Shown: piece by piece, positions 7,293 to 17,989 of the stretch | Layout of the letters: each line of letters opens with the position of its first letter | How positions within the stretch are numbered: the stretch's first letter is position 1 | Origin: Steroidobacteraceae bacterium | GTDB lineage: Bacteria > Pseudomonadota > Gammaproteobacteria > Steroidobacterales > Steroidobacteraceae | Direction of reading: 5' to 3' | Length of the DNA: 46,585 nt | Assembly (NCBI GenBank): GCA_025451375.1 | Contig: JANWKL010000013.1 | Span: 1 to 46,585 of the forward strand | Position numbers and translations under genes: made by a program | Notes under the pieces: model-generated | What the model was told of the DNA's origin: nothing | The model's database searches: none | The model's input: the letters and a program-made list of their open reading frames with translations, nothing else

Positions 7293-8515
7293 CAGAGGAG
7301 TTTAAGATCGACGGGCGCGACCTGCGGGAAAATCTGCGCGCATTGCGTGGGCGTGAGCGCCCACATGGAGCGGAACAAACCGCCGAGCACCGCACGGTAA
7401 TCGTTCAGCACCGGATAGTCGCGATCCTGAAACAGGTTGGCGCGCTCGAGCCGCTGCTGCGCGCCAGCGATGCGCCCGCCGTTCACCGCGCCGCCCAGCA
7501 CCCAATACACGCTGCCGTGCCCGTGATCGGTGCCGCGATTGCCGTTCTCGCGGAAGGTGCGGCCGAATTCCGACAGCACCACGACGACGGTGTTGTTCCA
7601 TTCGGCGCCGAGGGATTGGGCAAAAACGCTGAGGCCGCGTCCGAGGCCCGCAAGGTTGGCGGCGAGTGCCCCTTGCGCCGCCCCCTCGTTGACGTGGGTG
7701 TCCCAGCCGCCGATATCCACGAAGCCGATGCGGTAGCTGTCGCGCATGAGCCGGGCCATACGCTCGGCCTCGAGCTCAAACCCCTTGATGCTGAGTGCGT
7801 TGCGGCTCGAAGAGCGCATCTCATCATCCATGGTCTGCATGGCCTGCGCCACCTGCCGCCGCAGTTCCAGACCGCTCGCAACCGCTGGTTCAAGCGGATG
7901 GCCGGCGTACATGTCGGTGAGGATACGCATCTGGCGATCATCGAAGGGCGGTTTGCCGACGCTCTTCAGGGAAATGTTGGGTATCGGTTCGGGACCCTGA
8001 AAGGCGAGCGGCAGGGCGTCCGTGAAGGAGATGGCGGGGATCGGGGCTGCGCCGGCTGGCACGAGGCTCGCGTGCAGGCGCGCCATGAAACCCGAGCGGT
8101 AGTCGCGCGCGCCGCCGATGGGCTGCCCAAGCTCGATGCTGTCCTGGGTCTCGAAATGACTGCGCGTCAGATCCTGGGTGCCGGCAAAAGGCACGAACGC
8201 GACCTGTCGCTGCTGGTAGAGGGCGCCGACGGAATCGCGCAGCGCGGGCGCGAGCGCCCAATCCGGATCGAGCGCCAGGGCGCCGCCGCTCACGGCCGGA
8301 TCAGGACGCGGGATCGCGATGTTGGGCCGCGCCTCGTAGTAGAAGCTGCTGGAGTAAGGGATCAGCGCGTTGGTCGCGTCATAGCCGCCGCGCAGGAAGA
8401 CCAGAAGAAAACGCGGGCCGTCGGGCGGCGCCGCATACAGGCGGGCGTTGACTCCGGCGCTCGCGAGCGTAGCGCCCGCGAGCTGCAGCCATTGACGGCG
8501 GCTCACCTTACTCAT
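7289..8515 (-). CDS. DUF1501 domain protein, Tat-exported
   Basis: 408 residues. The N-terminus SRRQWLQLAG followed by a hydrophobic stretch and 'NARLYA' is a twin-arginine signal peptide. The body has DUF1501 landmarks: 'FLLVFLRGGYDATNALIPY' near 35-55, 'DIGGWDTHVNEG' and 'VVVVLSEFGRTFRENGN', and an 'DHGHGSVYWVLGG' segment. DUF1501 proteins belong to the alkaline-phosphatase/sulfatase superfamily by fold and almost always pair with DUF1800, as here (8-base overlap with the upstream gene). They act in the periplasm and their substrate is unknown. Confidence 0.92.
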   Translation of the reverse strand: MSKVSRRQWLQLAGATLASAGVNARLYAAPPDGPRFLLVFLRGGYDATNALIPYSSSFYYEARPNIAIPRPDPAVSGGALALDPDWALAPALRDSVGALYQQRQVAFVPFAGTQDLTRSHFETQDSIELGQPIGGARDYRSGFMARLHASLVPAGAAPIPAISFTDALPLAFQGPEPIPNISLKSVGKPPFDDRQMRILTDMYAGHPLEPAVASGLELRRQVAQAMQTMDDEMRSSSRNALSIKGFELEAERMARLMRDSYRIGFVDIGGWDTHVNEGAAQGALAANLAGLGRGLSVFAQSLGAEWNNTVVVVLSEFGRTFRENGNRGTDHGHGSVYWVLGGAVNGGRIAGAQQRLERANLFQDRDYPVLNDYRAVLGGLFRSMWALTPTQCAQIFPQVAPVDLKLLW

Positions 8516-10091
8516 AGTTCATCTCCGGCGCGGCCAGAAGAAAGGTGTTCCACTCCTGGGGAGAACTCGCCTGGGCGAGCGCGGCGCGGGTTTTCGCGGC
8601 GAGGAAAGGTTCGATGGCCTCGTAGTACAGCCGGTTGGAAAGCTGCGGGAAACCGGCGGTCGGGGCGCTGGCGCTGTCTTGCGGATCGAACAGGTGCACG
8701 TTGCCGGTGCCGATGGCGCGCGCAATCTCGAAGCGACGGCTCATCTGCCCGGGACTCGCCCAGCTGGCCGCCGTGAGCGGGTAGCCATCGGGCGTCTGGT
8801 GGGCGAAGGGTGCCTCGCCGAGTGCGTTCAGCCAGTCGAGCAGCGGCCGGGTGTTGCTGATGGTGCGCCCGTCATAGGCCACGCGTACTGCGGACAGCAC
8901 GTAGCGCATGGGGTCCTTGAACTTGCCCGCGCCCGGGGCGGTGAATTCGTCGGCGAGAAACAGGGTGCGGAGCGTCGCGGCGATATCGCCATCGGTCTTC
9001 TGGAAAGTCTGCGCCATGGCCTCGACCAGGCGCGGCGGCGGTATGTCGCCGACGAAATACGTCGCGAGCTCGCGGGAGATGAAGCGCGCGCAGGCCTTCT
9101 GGCGCACGATCAGAGTCACCGCCTGCTGAACTTCTGCGAAGCCCTGCGGCTGGATGTTGTGACCTAACAGCACCTTGGGCGAAAAATCATGCCGCGCGGG
9201 ATTGAACTCGAACGCGCCGCGCCGCAGGTACAGCTGCTGCCATTGCGGCCTCAGGCGCGGGGCGGGACCTGCGTTGATTCCAACACCGGTCAGTACGCGC
9301 GCGAGCTGCTGCACATCCTGCTGCGTGTAGCCGCCGTTGACCCCGAGGGTATGCAGCTCCATGAGCTCACGCGCGTAGTTCTCGTTGATGTGACCGGCGG
9401 CGTTCTGGGCGTTGTCGAGGTATTGCAGCATGGCCGGGTGTTCGAGGGTGGCGAGCACCAGCTCGCGAAAATTCCCCAGCGCATGCGGGCGGATGGCGTG
9501 TTCCTCGTAGTCCGCCACCAGCCAGCGCAGATCGCTTTTGTACTGAAACACGCTGAAATGATTCAGCCAGAACCACACCATCTGCTCGCGCAGCTGCGCC
9601 GGGGAATAGACGGCGCGCAACAGCTGCAGACGCACGGCCTGGTAGGCGGCCCGGTTGCCATCCTCGTTGAGGGCTTTTCTCGCCTGGTCCCTGTCCGGCC
9701 CGTCCGTCATGGCGTTTGCGGCTTTGCGCCGTTGATGCAGCCCCGGCAGGATCTGAGCGGGATCATGCGGCTGGGCCTGCAGCAGTGAGTGAACCTGGGC
9801 GGCGATGGGTGCCGGCAGGGCTTCGTTGGTCGGCGCGAGTTGCTCATCGAGATAGCGCTCGCGGCCGAGACGCCGCCAGGCGGCGACCGTCCCGCTGTCG
9901 AGCCCGAAGCTGACACGCTCGAGCCACACAGCATCGCCGCGCTTGAGCGCGGCGAGATCGGTGGCGGCGGGCGGCGCGCTGGTACGGCTTGCCGGGGCCG
10001 CACAGGCGGCAACACCCAGCGCTGCGAGCAACACCACTGCGGCGCGCAGTGCGTGGCGGGGCGCGTGAACCCGTGACAGAGGTTCTGACAA
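8508..10091 (-). CDS. DUF1800 domain lipoprotein
   Basis: 527 residues. A signal peptide ends in a lipobox (LGVAAC, about residue 30), so it is probably a lipoprotein. The DUF1800 core is clear: 'WLERVSFGLDSGTV', 'LREQMVWFWLNHFSVFQ', 'NENYARELMELHTLGVNGGYTQQDVQQLARVLTG' split over the middle, and 'RFISRELATYFVGD'. It is the first gene of the operon with DUF1501, GNAT and rhomboid genes. A minus-strand TACAAT at 10129-10124 may be its -10. Function in the envelope is unknown. Confidence 0.92.
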   Translation of the reverse strand: MSEPLSRVHAPRHALRAAVVLLAALGVAACAAPASRTSAPPAATDLAALKRGDAVWLERVSFGLDSGTVAAWRRLGRERYLDEQLAPTNEALPAPIAAQVHSLLQAQPHDPAQILPGLHQRRKAANAMTDGPDRDQARKALNEDGNRAAYQAVRLQLLRAVYSPAQLREQMVWFWLNHFSVFQYKSDLRWLVADYEEHAIRPHALGNFRELVLATLEHPAMLQYLDNAQNAAGHINENYARELMELHTLGVNGGYTQQDVQQLARVLTGVGINAGPAPRLRPQWQQLYLRRGAFEFNPARHDFSPKVLLGHNIQPQGFAEVQQAVTLIVRQKACARFISRELATYFVGDIPPPRLVEAMAQTFQKTDGDIAATLRTLFLADEFTAPGAGKFKDPMRYVLSAVRVAYDGRTISNTRPLLDWLNALGEAPFAHQTPDGYPLTAASWASPGQMSRRFEIARAIGTGNVHLFDPQDSASAPTAGFPQLSNRLYYEAIEPFLAAKTRAALAQASSPQEWNTFLLAAPEMNYE

Positions 10092-10123
10092 GGCGATCGG
10101 CTTTCGGTTACCGCGTGGTAGTC

Positions 10124-10129
10124 ATTGTA
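10124..10129 (-). promoter_or_regulatory. Candidate -10 box, DUF1800 operon
   Basis: TACAAT on the minus strand, 32 bases before the DUF1800 start codon. The matching -35 region is poor. It is the only good -10 in the 109-base gap between the two leftward genes. Confidence 0.4.
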
Positions 10130-10200
10130 ACGGCCGGAATATGGCCAGGTTGACCACTGCGGGTGCAGCCGCGGTCAGGGGAGGGACAGTCAGCTGCGGT

Positions 10201-10791
10201 TCACTTTGCCACCATCGCGACCGCCGTGGCGCCAAGCGCCACCGCCATACTGATATTAAAGATCCGGCGATTGCGCGGCGTGGCGAGCAGCGCCTTCAGG
10301 GAACTGCCGAATAACGCCCAGATCGCCAGACACGGAATCCCGAGTGCTTCGATGATCCCGATCATGTAGGCGTTGCGCGCCAGGAAGCTGAATTCGCGCG
10401 GCAGAAACACCGCCGCGGCGGTAATGGACATCACCCACGCCTTGGGATTCAGGAACTGGAAGACCAGGCCCTCCAGCAGGCTCACGTGGCGCGCGCCTTC
10501 GCGCACCTGCACCGGTGTGCTGCGCAGCATCTGCCAGCCGAGGAACAGAAGGTATGCAGCCCCGACCCAGCCGAGCGTGCGCTGCAGCCCCGGCCAGCGA
10601 TCGAACAGCGCGCCGAGTCCTGCGCACATGGCGAACGCCTGGATCGCCGCCCCAATGCAGATACCCGCAATGTGCGGCAGCGTTCGCCGGAACCCGAAGT
10701 TGGCGCCCCCCGCGGTCAGCATGAGGTTGTTCGGCCCCGGCGTGATTGACATGACGAAGGTGTAGGTCACGAACGGCAGGGGATCGATCAT
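10201..10791 (-). CDS. LysE/RhtB family amino-acid exporter
   Basis: 196 residues, about six membrane helices, with the family signature 'SITPGPNNLMLTAGGANFG' near residue 15-33 and 'LNPKAWV' mid-protein. It follows phnW by 52 bases on the same strand, so the two are probably co-transcribed. PhnW makes one alanine per AEP consumed, so export of surplus alanine or another amino acid is a reasonable guess. The family also exports lysine, threonine and homoserine, and the sequence does not decide between them. Confidence 0.87.
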   Translation of the reverse strand: MIDPLPFVTYTFVMSITPGPNNLMLTAGGANFGFRRTLPHIAGICIGAAIQAFAMCAGLGALFDRWPGLQRTLGWVGAAYLLFLGWQMLRSTPVQVREGARHVSLLEGLVFQFLNPKAWVMSITAAAVFLPREFSFLARNAYMIGIIEALGIPCLAIWALFGSSLKALLATPRNRRIFNISMAVALGATAVAMVAK

Positions 10792-10843
10792 GAGCGTGTC
10801 GACCGTTTACTGGCGGCGCCGATGGGCGCGGGCACGGGCGGGA

Positions 10844-11992
10844 TCAGACCCAGTACATCGAGGCTTGCACCGCCTTGATGAGACGATCGATGTCTTCCGG
10901 GAAAACATGGCCGATGGTGCCGATGCGGAAGGAATCAATGTTCGTTACCTTCCCGGGGTAGATGACGAAGCCACGGCTCTTGAGTTCCTGATAAAACTTC
11001 GCGAACGAGTAGTCCGGGTGCTGGGGCGAGTGGAATCCGGTGATAATCGGACTGTGCAACTCGCGCGGCAGGACGCAACGAAAGCCGAGACTCTCCATGC
11101 CGTTGAGCAGTCGGCGCTGGTTTTCGCTGTAGCGCTTGTAGCGCGCCGCGACCCCGCCTTCCGCTTCCAGCTCCTGCATGGCCTGCGCGAAGGCGCGCAC
11201 CACGTGGGTGGGACTGGTGTAGCGCCACTTGCCGTGACCCTTTTCCATCCCCTGCCACTGGTCATACAGATCGAGCGAGAGGGAGCGGGCGCGGCCCTGG
11301 CATTTCATGAGCTCGTCCCGACGCGCAATCACGAAGCCAAAGCCGGGTACGCCCTGAATGCATTTGTTCGCGGAAGAGACCAGGAAATCGATTTTCAGCT
11401 CCGCCATGTCCATCGGGATGCCGCCGAAGGCGCTCATGGAATCCAGCAGCAAGGTGCGGCCGCGACCCTTTACGATCGCGGCGATTTCCTTGATCGGATT
11501 GAGCATTCCGGTCGTGGTCTCGTTGTGCACGCAAACGACATGGGTAATTGCAGGATCGCCTGCGAGGCTCGCCTCAAGCTTTCCCAGGTCGGGGGCTGCG
11601 AGTTCGCCGGTGTCATGGATGAGGTGCGGAATTTTCAACGTGGCGGCGATGCGTCCGAGACGGTTGCCGTACTCGCCGTTGGCGAGGACCAGGAGCTTGC
11701 CGTCCTGCGGCACTGTCGAGCCGATCATCGCTTCGACCGAGAAGGTGCCGGAGCCCTGCATCAGCACTGAAGTGAACAGTTGCGGCTGGGAGGCGCTGGC
11801 AAGCCGCACCAGTCCGTCGCGGATGGGTGTAACGATTCCCAGGTTGTACTCGTCGTCCCAGGTGCACCAATCCCGCAGCATGACGGCACGCACTGTCGGA
11901 CTGGTGGAGAGCGGTCCCGGGGTGAGCAGGAGGTAGGGATTCTCCCAGTTGAATTCGGGGGCTTGTCCCGCCGTGACGCTGCTCGTTCGCAT
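10844..11992 (-). CDS. phnW: 2-aminoethylphosphonate--pyruvate transaminase
   Basis: 382 residues, a class V PLP aminotransferase. It transfers the amino group of AEP to pyruvate, giving phosphonoacetaldehyde and alanine. '[25 protein letters not shown]' spans the N-terminal signature (about residues 20-45), '[12 protein letters not shown]' and '[11 protein letters not shown]' line the cofactor site, and '[15 protein letters not shown]' carries the PLP lysine. The ATG at 11992 is chosen by family length and the AGGG ribosome site. The neighbours phnA and phnY make the assignment firm. The promoter overlaps the palindrome at 12055-12069. Confidence 0.95.
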   Translation of the reverse strand: MRTSSVTAGQAPEFNWENPYLLLTPGPLSTSPTVRAVMLRDWCTWDDEYNLGIVTPIRDGLVRLASASQPQLFTSVLMQGSGTFSVEAMIGSTVPQDGKLLVLANGEYGNRLGRIAATLKIPHLIHDTGELAAPDLGKLEASLAGDPAITHVVCVHNETTTGMLNPIKEIAAIVKGRGRTLLLDSMSAFGGIPMDMAELKIDFLVSSANKCIQGVPGFGFVIARRDELMKCQGRARSLSLDLYDQWQGMEKGHGKWRYTSPTHVVRAFAQAMQELEAEGGVAARYKRYSENQRRLLNGMESLGFRCVLPRELHSPIITGFHSPQHPDYSFAKFYQELKSRGFVIYPGKVTNIDSFRIGTIGHVFPEDIDRLIKAVQASMYWV

Positions 11993-12031
11993 CGAGTTAC
12001 CCTGTCCTGGTGGTGAGTAGATCGGGCAGCG

Positions 12032-12060
12032 AACGTAGACTGTGAATCGCAAAGTGTCAA
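12032..12060 (-). promoter_or_regulatory. phnW promoter
   Basis: On the minus strand a consensus -35, TTGACA (12060-12055), is followed after 17 bases by TACGTT (12037-12032). This would give a leader of roughly 30-35 bases before the phnW ATG. The -35 lies inside the palindrome at 12055-12069, so a bound regulator would block it. Confidence 0.65.
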
Positions 12061-12069
12061 CTGTTGACA
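12055..12069. promoter_or_regulatory. Palindromic operator between phnW and gntR gene
   Basis: TGTCAAC-T-GTTGACA is a perfect 7+1+7 inverted repeat in the divergent region. Each half contains TTGACA, so it overlaps the phnW -35 and could overlap a rightward -35 too. FadR-family regulators bind short palindromes of this size, and one is encoded 66 bases away. Its role as the operator is an inference. Confidence 0.65.
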
Positions 12070-12134
12070 GTACGCAATCGGCCGTGCTTCCATGCCACCC
12101 CTTCACGGAAGGTACCGACCCGGATGACGACGCC

Positions 12135-14050
<1,916 letters not shown>

Positions 14051-14069
14051 ACGCCTAGCGGAGCATCCC

Positions 14070-15524
14070 ATGTGCGCCGTACTTGCATCGCCCCCGGCCC
14101 GAGAGATCATCCACGAGGCGCTGCGCATCGCCGGTGAGAAAGTCCAGCGCGAGCGAGTGATCGAAGTCAGGCATCCCTACACCGGTGCCGTGGTCGCGAC
14201 CGTACCCAAGGCTACGCTCGCGGACGTGAAGCAGGCGCTGCGCATTGCCCGTGACTACCGGGCGAAGCTGACGCGCTATGAGCGCTACCGGATCCTCATG
14301 AAGGCTGGCGAGATCGTCGCCGCGCGGCGCACGGAAATTGCCCGCCTCATCACGCTCGAGTCCGGGCTGTGTTTGAAGGATTCGCACTACGAAGTCGGCC
14401 GCGCCTCCGACGTGCTGCTGTTTGCCGCCAACCAGGCGCTCGTCGATGACGCCCAGGTGTTTTCGTGCGACCTCACGGCACACGGCAAGAGCCGCAAGGT
14501 CTACACGCTCAAGGAGCCGCTGCTGGGCGCGATCACGGCCATCACGCCCTTCAACCATCCCCTCAACCAGGTGATCCACAAGGTCGCGCCGGCTGTGGCC
14601 ACTAACAACACAGTGGTGCTCAAGCCCAGCGAGAAGACGCCGCTCGCGGCCTTGGCGCTGGCCGATGTTTTGTATGAGGCGGGTTTGCCGCCGCCGATGC
14701 TGTCGGTGCTGACCGGGGATCCGGCGGAGATTGCCGACGAACTGCTTACGAGCCCCGACGTCGACCTGGTCACCTTCACCGGCGGCGTCGCCATCGGCAA
14801 GTACATCGCCGCCAAAGCGGTCTACAAGCGTCAGATCCTGGAACTCGGCGGCAACGATCCCCTCATCGTGCTCGAGGACGCCGACATCGAAGAAGCCGCC
14901 ACCCTGGCGGCCGCGGGCTCCTACAAAAACTCCGGCCAGCGGTGTACCGCGATCAAACGCATGCTGGTGCAGGAGCCGGTCGCCGACCGCTTTGTCGAAC
15001 TGCTGGTCGAGAAGACCCGCGCCGTGAAATACGGCGATCCCTTCGATGCGCAGATGGACATGGGCACGGTGATCGACGAGCGCGCCGCGGTGCGCTTCGA
15101 ACAGGTCGTGAACGAAGCGATCGCGCAGGGCGCGAAGCTGCTGGTGGGCAATGTGCGCCGCGGCGCGCTGTACTCGCCCACGGTACTCGACCAGGTGAGG
15201 CCGGACATGACGGTGGTGCGCGAAGAGACCTTTGGTCCGGTGTCACCGGTGATTCGCTTCAAAACGGTTGACGAGGCGATCCGCATCGCCAACGGCACCG
15301 CCTACGGTCTGTCCTCGGCGCTGTGCACCAACCGTCTGGATCTCATCACCCGTTTCGTGCAGGAACTCAATGTTGGCAGCGTCAACGTCCGTGAGGTGCC
15401 GGGCTATCGCCTGGAGATGACGCCCTTCGGCGGCATCAAGGACTCGGGCCTGGGCTACAAGGAGGGGGTGCTCGAGGCCATGAAGAGCTTCTGCAACACC
15501 AAGACCTATTCGTTGCCGTGGTGA
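14070..15524 (+). CDS. phnY: Phosphonoacetaldehyde dehydrogenase
   Basis: 484 residues, NAD-dependent aldehyde dehydrogenase superfamily. It oxidises phosphonoacetaldehyde from PhnW to phosphonoacetate for PhnA. Landmarks: 'ITPFNHPLNQVIHKVAPA' (cofactor binding), 'FTGGVAIGKYIA', 'LELGGNDPLIVLEDAD' (general base Glu), and the catalytic cysteine in 'SGQRCTAIKR'. Family assignment to PhnY rests mainly on the flanking phnA and phnW. The start at 14070 follows a GGAG site. Its stop overlaps the next gene's start. Confidence 0.93.
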   Translation: MCAVLASPPAREIIHEALRIAGEKVQRERVIEVRHPYTGAVVATVPKATLADVKQALRIARDYRAKLTRYERYRILMKAGEIVAARRTEIARLITLESGLCLKDSHYEVGRASDVLLFAANQALVDDAQVFSCDLTAHGKSRKVYTLKEPLLGAITAITPFNHPLNQVIHKVAPAVATNNTVVLKPSEKTPLAALALADVLYEAGLPPPMLSVLTGDPAEIADELLTSPDVDLVTFTGGVAIGKYIAAKAVYKRQILELGGNDPLIVLEDADIEEAATLAAAGSYKNSGQRCTAIKRMLVQEPVADRFVELLVEKTRAVKYGDPFDAQMDMGTVIDERAAVRFEQVVNEAIAQGAKLLVGNVRRGALYSPTVLDQVRPDMTVVREETFGPVSPVIRFKTVDEAIRIANGTAYGLSSALCTNRLDLITRFVQELNVGSVNVREVPGYRLEMTPFGGIKDSGLGYKEGVLEAMKSFCNTKTYSLPW

Positions 15525-17989
15525 AGAGCGTCAGCGAACCCTCCCACGCGCGCGTCGTCATCATCGGCGGCGGCATCGTCGGTTGCTCCACTGCCTATCA
15601 TCTGGCGAAGCTCGGCTGGCAGGACGTGGTCCTGTTCGAACAGGGGCGGCTTTCCTGCGGCACGACCTGGCATGCGGCGGGCCTCGTCGGCCAGCTGCGC
15701 TCCCAGGAGAGCATGACCAAATTGATCCGCTACTCGACCCGGCTCTACAGCGAGCTGGAAGCGGAAACCGGGCTTGCGACCGGCTGGAGTAACTGCGGCT
15801 CCCTCACGGTGGCGCGCACCCCCGAGCGCATGACGCAGCTGAAACGAACCGCCGCCATCGCCCGCGCCTATGGGGTGGCCTGCGAACTCATCGGTCCGCA
15901 GGAAGCCGGCAAGTTATGGCCTCTCATGCACACCGATGATCTGGTGGGCGCGGTGTGGATCCCCGGCGATGGCAAGGCCAATCCAACCGACCTGACGCAG
16001 GCGCTCGCCCGGGGCGCGCGCAATCGGGGCGTGCGTATTTTCGAGGGCACCCGCATCACCGGCATCGACACCGCTGAGGGCAGGGCATCCGGGGTGAGCT
16101 GGAAACGCAAGGACGGGGAGCAGGGGCGCATCAGTTGCGAGGTAGTCGTGAACTGCGCCGGACAGTGGGCCAAGGCGCTCGGCCGGCTGTGCGGGGTGAC
16201 GGTGCCGCTGCATTCCGCGGAGCACTACTACATCGTCACCAGCGAAATCGCCGGCGTGCAGCGCGATCTGCCGGTGATGCGCGACCCGGACGGCTACGTG
16301 TATTTCAAAGAGGAGGTCGGCGGTCTCGTCATGGGCGGCTTCGAGCCCGACGCCAAACCCTGGGGTATGAACGGCATCCCCGATGACTTCGAATTCCAGC
16401 TGCTGCCTGATGACTGGCAGCAGTTCGAAATCCTCATGCAGAACGCGATTGTTCGCGTGCCGGCGCTCGAGTCCACCGACGTCAAGCAGTTCTACAACGG
16501 TCCGGAATCCTTCACGCCCGACAACAACTTCCTGCTCGGCGAGGCGCCGGAACTCAAGAACTTTTACGTCGGCGCAGGCTTCAATTCCATGGGGATCGCC
16601 TCGGCGGGCGGCGCGGGTCTGGCGCTGGCCGAATGGATCATCGCCGGCGAGCCCACCTCGGATCTGTGGCCGGTCGACATCCGCCGTTTTGCACGCTTCA
16701 ACGGCAACGATCGCTGGCTCAAGGATCGGGTCAAGGAAACGCTGGGTCTGCACTACGCGATGCCGTGGCCGAATCGCGAACTCGAGAGTGCGCGGCCGCT
16801 GCGCCGCTCGCCTGTCTATCATCTGCTCAAGGAGCGCGGGGCGTGCTTCGGCAGCAAGATGGGCTGGGAGCGCGCCAACTGGTTTGCGCCGCCGGGCGTC
16901 AAGCCACAAGTCGAGTACTCGTTCGGCGCGCAGAACTGGCTGCCGCACTCGGGTCGCGAACACCTCGCGGCGCGTACCGGTGTGGCGTTGTTCGACATGA
17001 CGTCGTTCTCGAAGTACCTCCTCAAGGGTCGCGACGCGCGGGACGTGCTGCAGTACCTGGTGAGTAACGATGTCGACGTGGCGGCCGGCCGGACCATCTA
17101 TTCCGCCATGCTGAACGAGCGCGGCGGCTACGAGTCAGACTTCACCTTGACGCGCCTTACCGACGAGCAGTACCTGATCGTCACGGGCTCCGCCCAGAGC
17201 ACCCGCGATTTCGACTACATCGGGCGCCGCATTCCCAGGGACAAGCACTGCGCGATCGTCGACGTGACCGGTATGTATGCGGTACTGGCCGTCATGGGGC
17301 CGCGCTCGCGCGAACTGCTGGCGCGGGTGTCGCGCGCCGATTTCAGCAACGCGGCGTTTCCCTTCGGCACCAGCCGGGAAATCGACATCGGCCATTCGAC
17401 GGTCCGGGCCACGCGTCTGACCTACGTGGGCGAGCTCGGCTGGGAACTGTACGTGCCGGTTGAATTTGCGGTGGCCGTGTATGAGGCGCTGCAGGAAGCG
17501 GGCGCTGACCTCGGGCTCTGCAACGCCGGCTACTACGCGATCGAGTCGCTGCGCATCGAGAAGGGCTACCGCGCCTGGGGACGCGAGCTCACGCCGGACT
17601 ACACGCCATTTGAGGCGGGGCTCGCTTTCGCGGTCAAGCTCGACAAGGAAATTCCGTTCCGGGGCCGCGAGGCGCTGCAAAAGCTGCGATCCCGTGGCGT
17701 CGCACGCCGTCTGGCGATTCTGACCGTGGACAACCCGGATACCGTGCTGTGGGGCGGCGAGCTCATTGTGCGCGACGGCAAGCCCGCCGGTCATCTCACC
17801 TCCGCCGCGTACGGGCACACCGTCGGCTGCGCCGTCGCGCTGGGCTACGTCGTCAATGACGCCGGAGTTGCGGACAACGCCTTCATCGAAAGCGGCCGCT
17901 ATCAGATCGACGTGGCGGGGGAGCTGGTGAACGCAAGCGTCGGGCTGCGTGCGCCCTACGATCCGAAGTCGGAGCGCGTCAGGGCCTGA
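15518..17989 (+). CDS. Dimethylglycine/sarcosine dehydrogenase-like flavoprotein with folate domain
   Basis: 823 residues: Rossmann FAD site 'VVIIGGGIVGCSTAYHLAK' (13-31), 'TWHAAG' at 50-55 whose His52 matches the covalent-FAD histidine of DMGDH/SDH, a DAO fold to about 390, an FAO_M linker with 'GWERANWFAPPG', and GCV_T plus C-terminal GCV_T_C folate domains. Members oxidise N-methyl groups and pass the one-carbon unit to tetrahydrofolate. It starts at GTG 15518 or 15521, overlapping the phnY stop, so it belongs to the phosphonate operon. This placement suggests an N-methylated AEP as substrate (inference); dimethylglycine or sarcosine remain possible. Confidence 0.88.
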   Translation: MVKSVSEPSHARVVIIGGGIVGCSTAYHLAKLGWQDVVLFEQGRLSCGTTWHAAGLVGQLRSQESMTKLIRYSTRLYSELEAETGLATGWSNCGSLTVARTPERMTQLKRTAAIARAYGVACELIGPQEAGKLWPLMHTDDLVGAVWIPGDGKANPTDLTQALARGARNRGVRIFEGTRITGIDTAEGRASGVSWKRKDGEQGRISCEVVVNCAGQWAKALGRLCGVTVPLHSAEHYYIVTSEIAGVQRDLPVMRDPDGYVYFKEEVGGLVMGGFEPDAKPWGMNGIPDDFEFQLLPDDWQQFEILMQNAIVRVPALESTDVKQFYNGPESFTPDNNFLLGEAPELKNFYVGAGFNSMGIASAGGAGLALAEWIIAGEPTSDLWPVDIRRFARFNGNDRWLKDRVKETLGLHYAMPWPNRELESARPLRRSPVYHLLKERGACFGSKMGWERANWFAPPGVKPQVEYSFGAQNWLPHSGREHLAARTGVALFDMTSFSKYLLKGRDARDVLQYLVSNDVDVAAGRTIYSAMLNERGGYESDFTLTRLTDEQYLIVTGSAQSTRDFDYIGRRIPRDKHCAIVDVTGMYAVLAVMGPRSRELLARVSRADFSNAAFPFGTSREIDIGHSTVRATRLTYVGELGWELYVPVEFAVAVYEALQEAGADLGLCNAGYYAIESLRIEKGYRAWGRELTPDYTPFEAGLAFAVKLDKEIPFRGREALQKLRSRGVARRLAILTVDNPDTVLWGGELIVRDGKPAGHLTSAAYGHTVGCAVALGYVVNDAGVADNAFIESGRYQIDVAGELVNASVGLRAPYDPKSERVRA

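Noticed and set aside
7343-8776. 477-codon open frame on the plus strand
   Set aside because: It is antisense to DUF1501 and part of DUF1800, with no recognisable domain.
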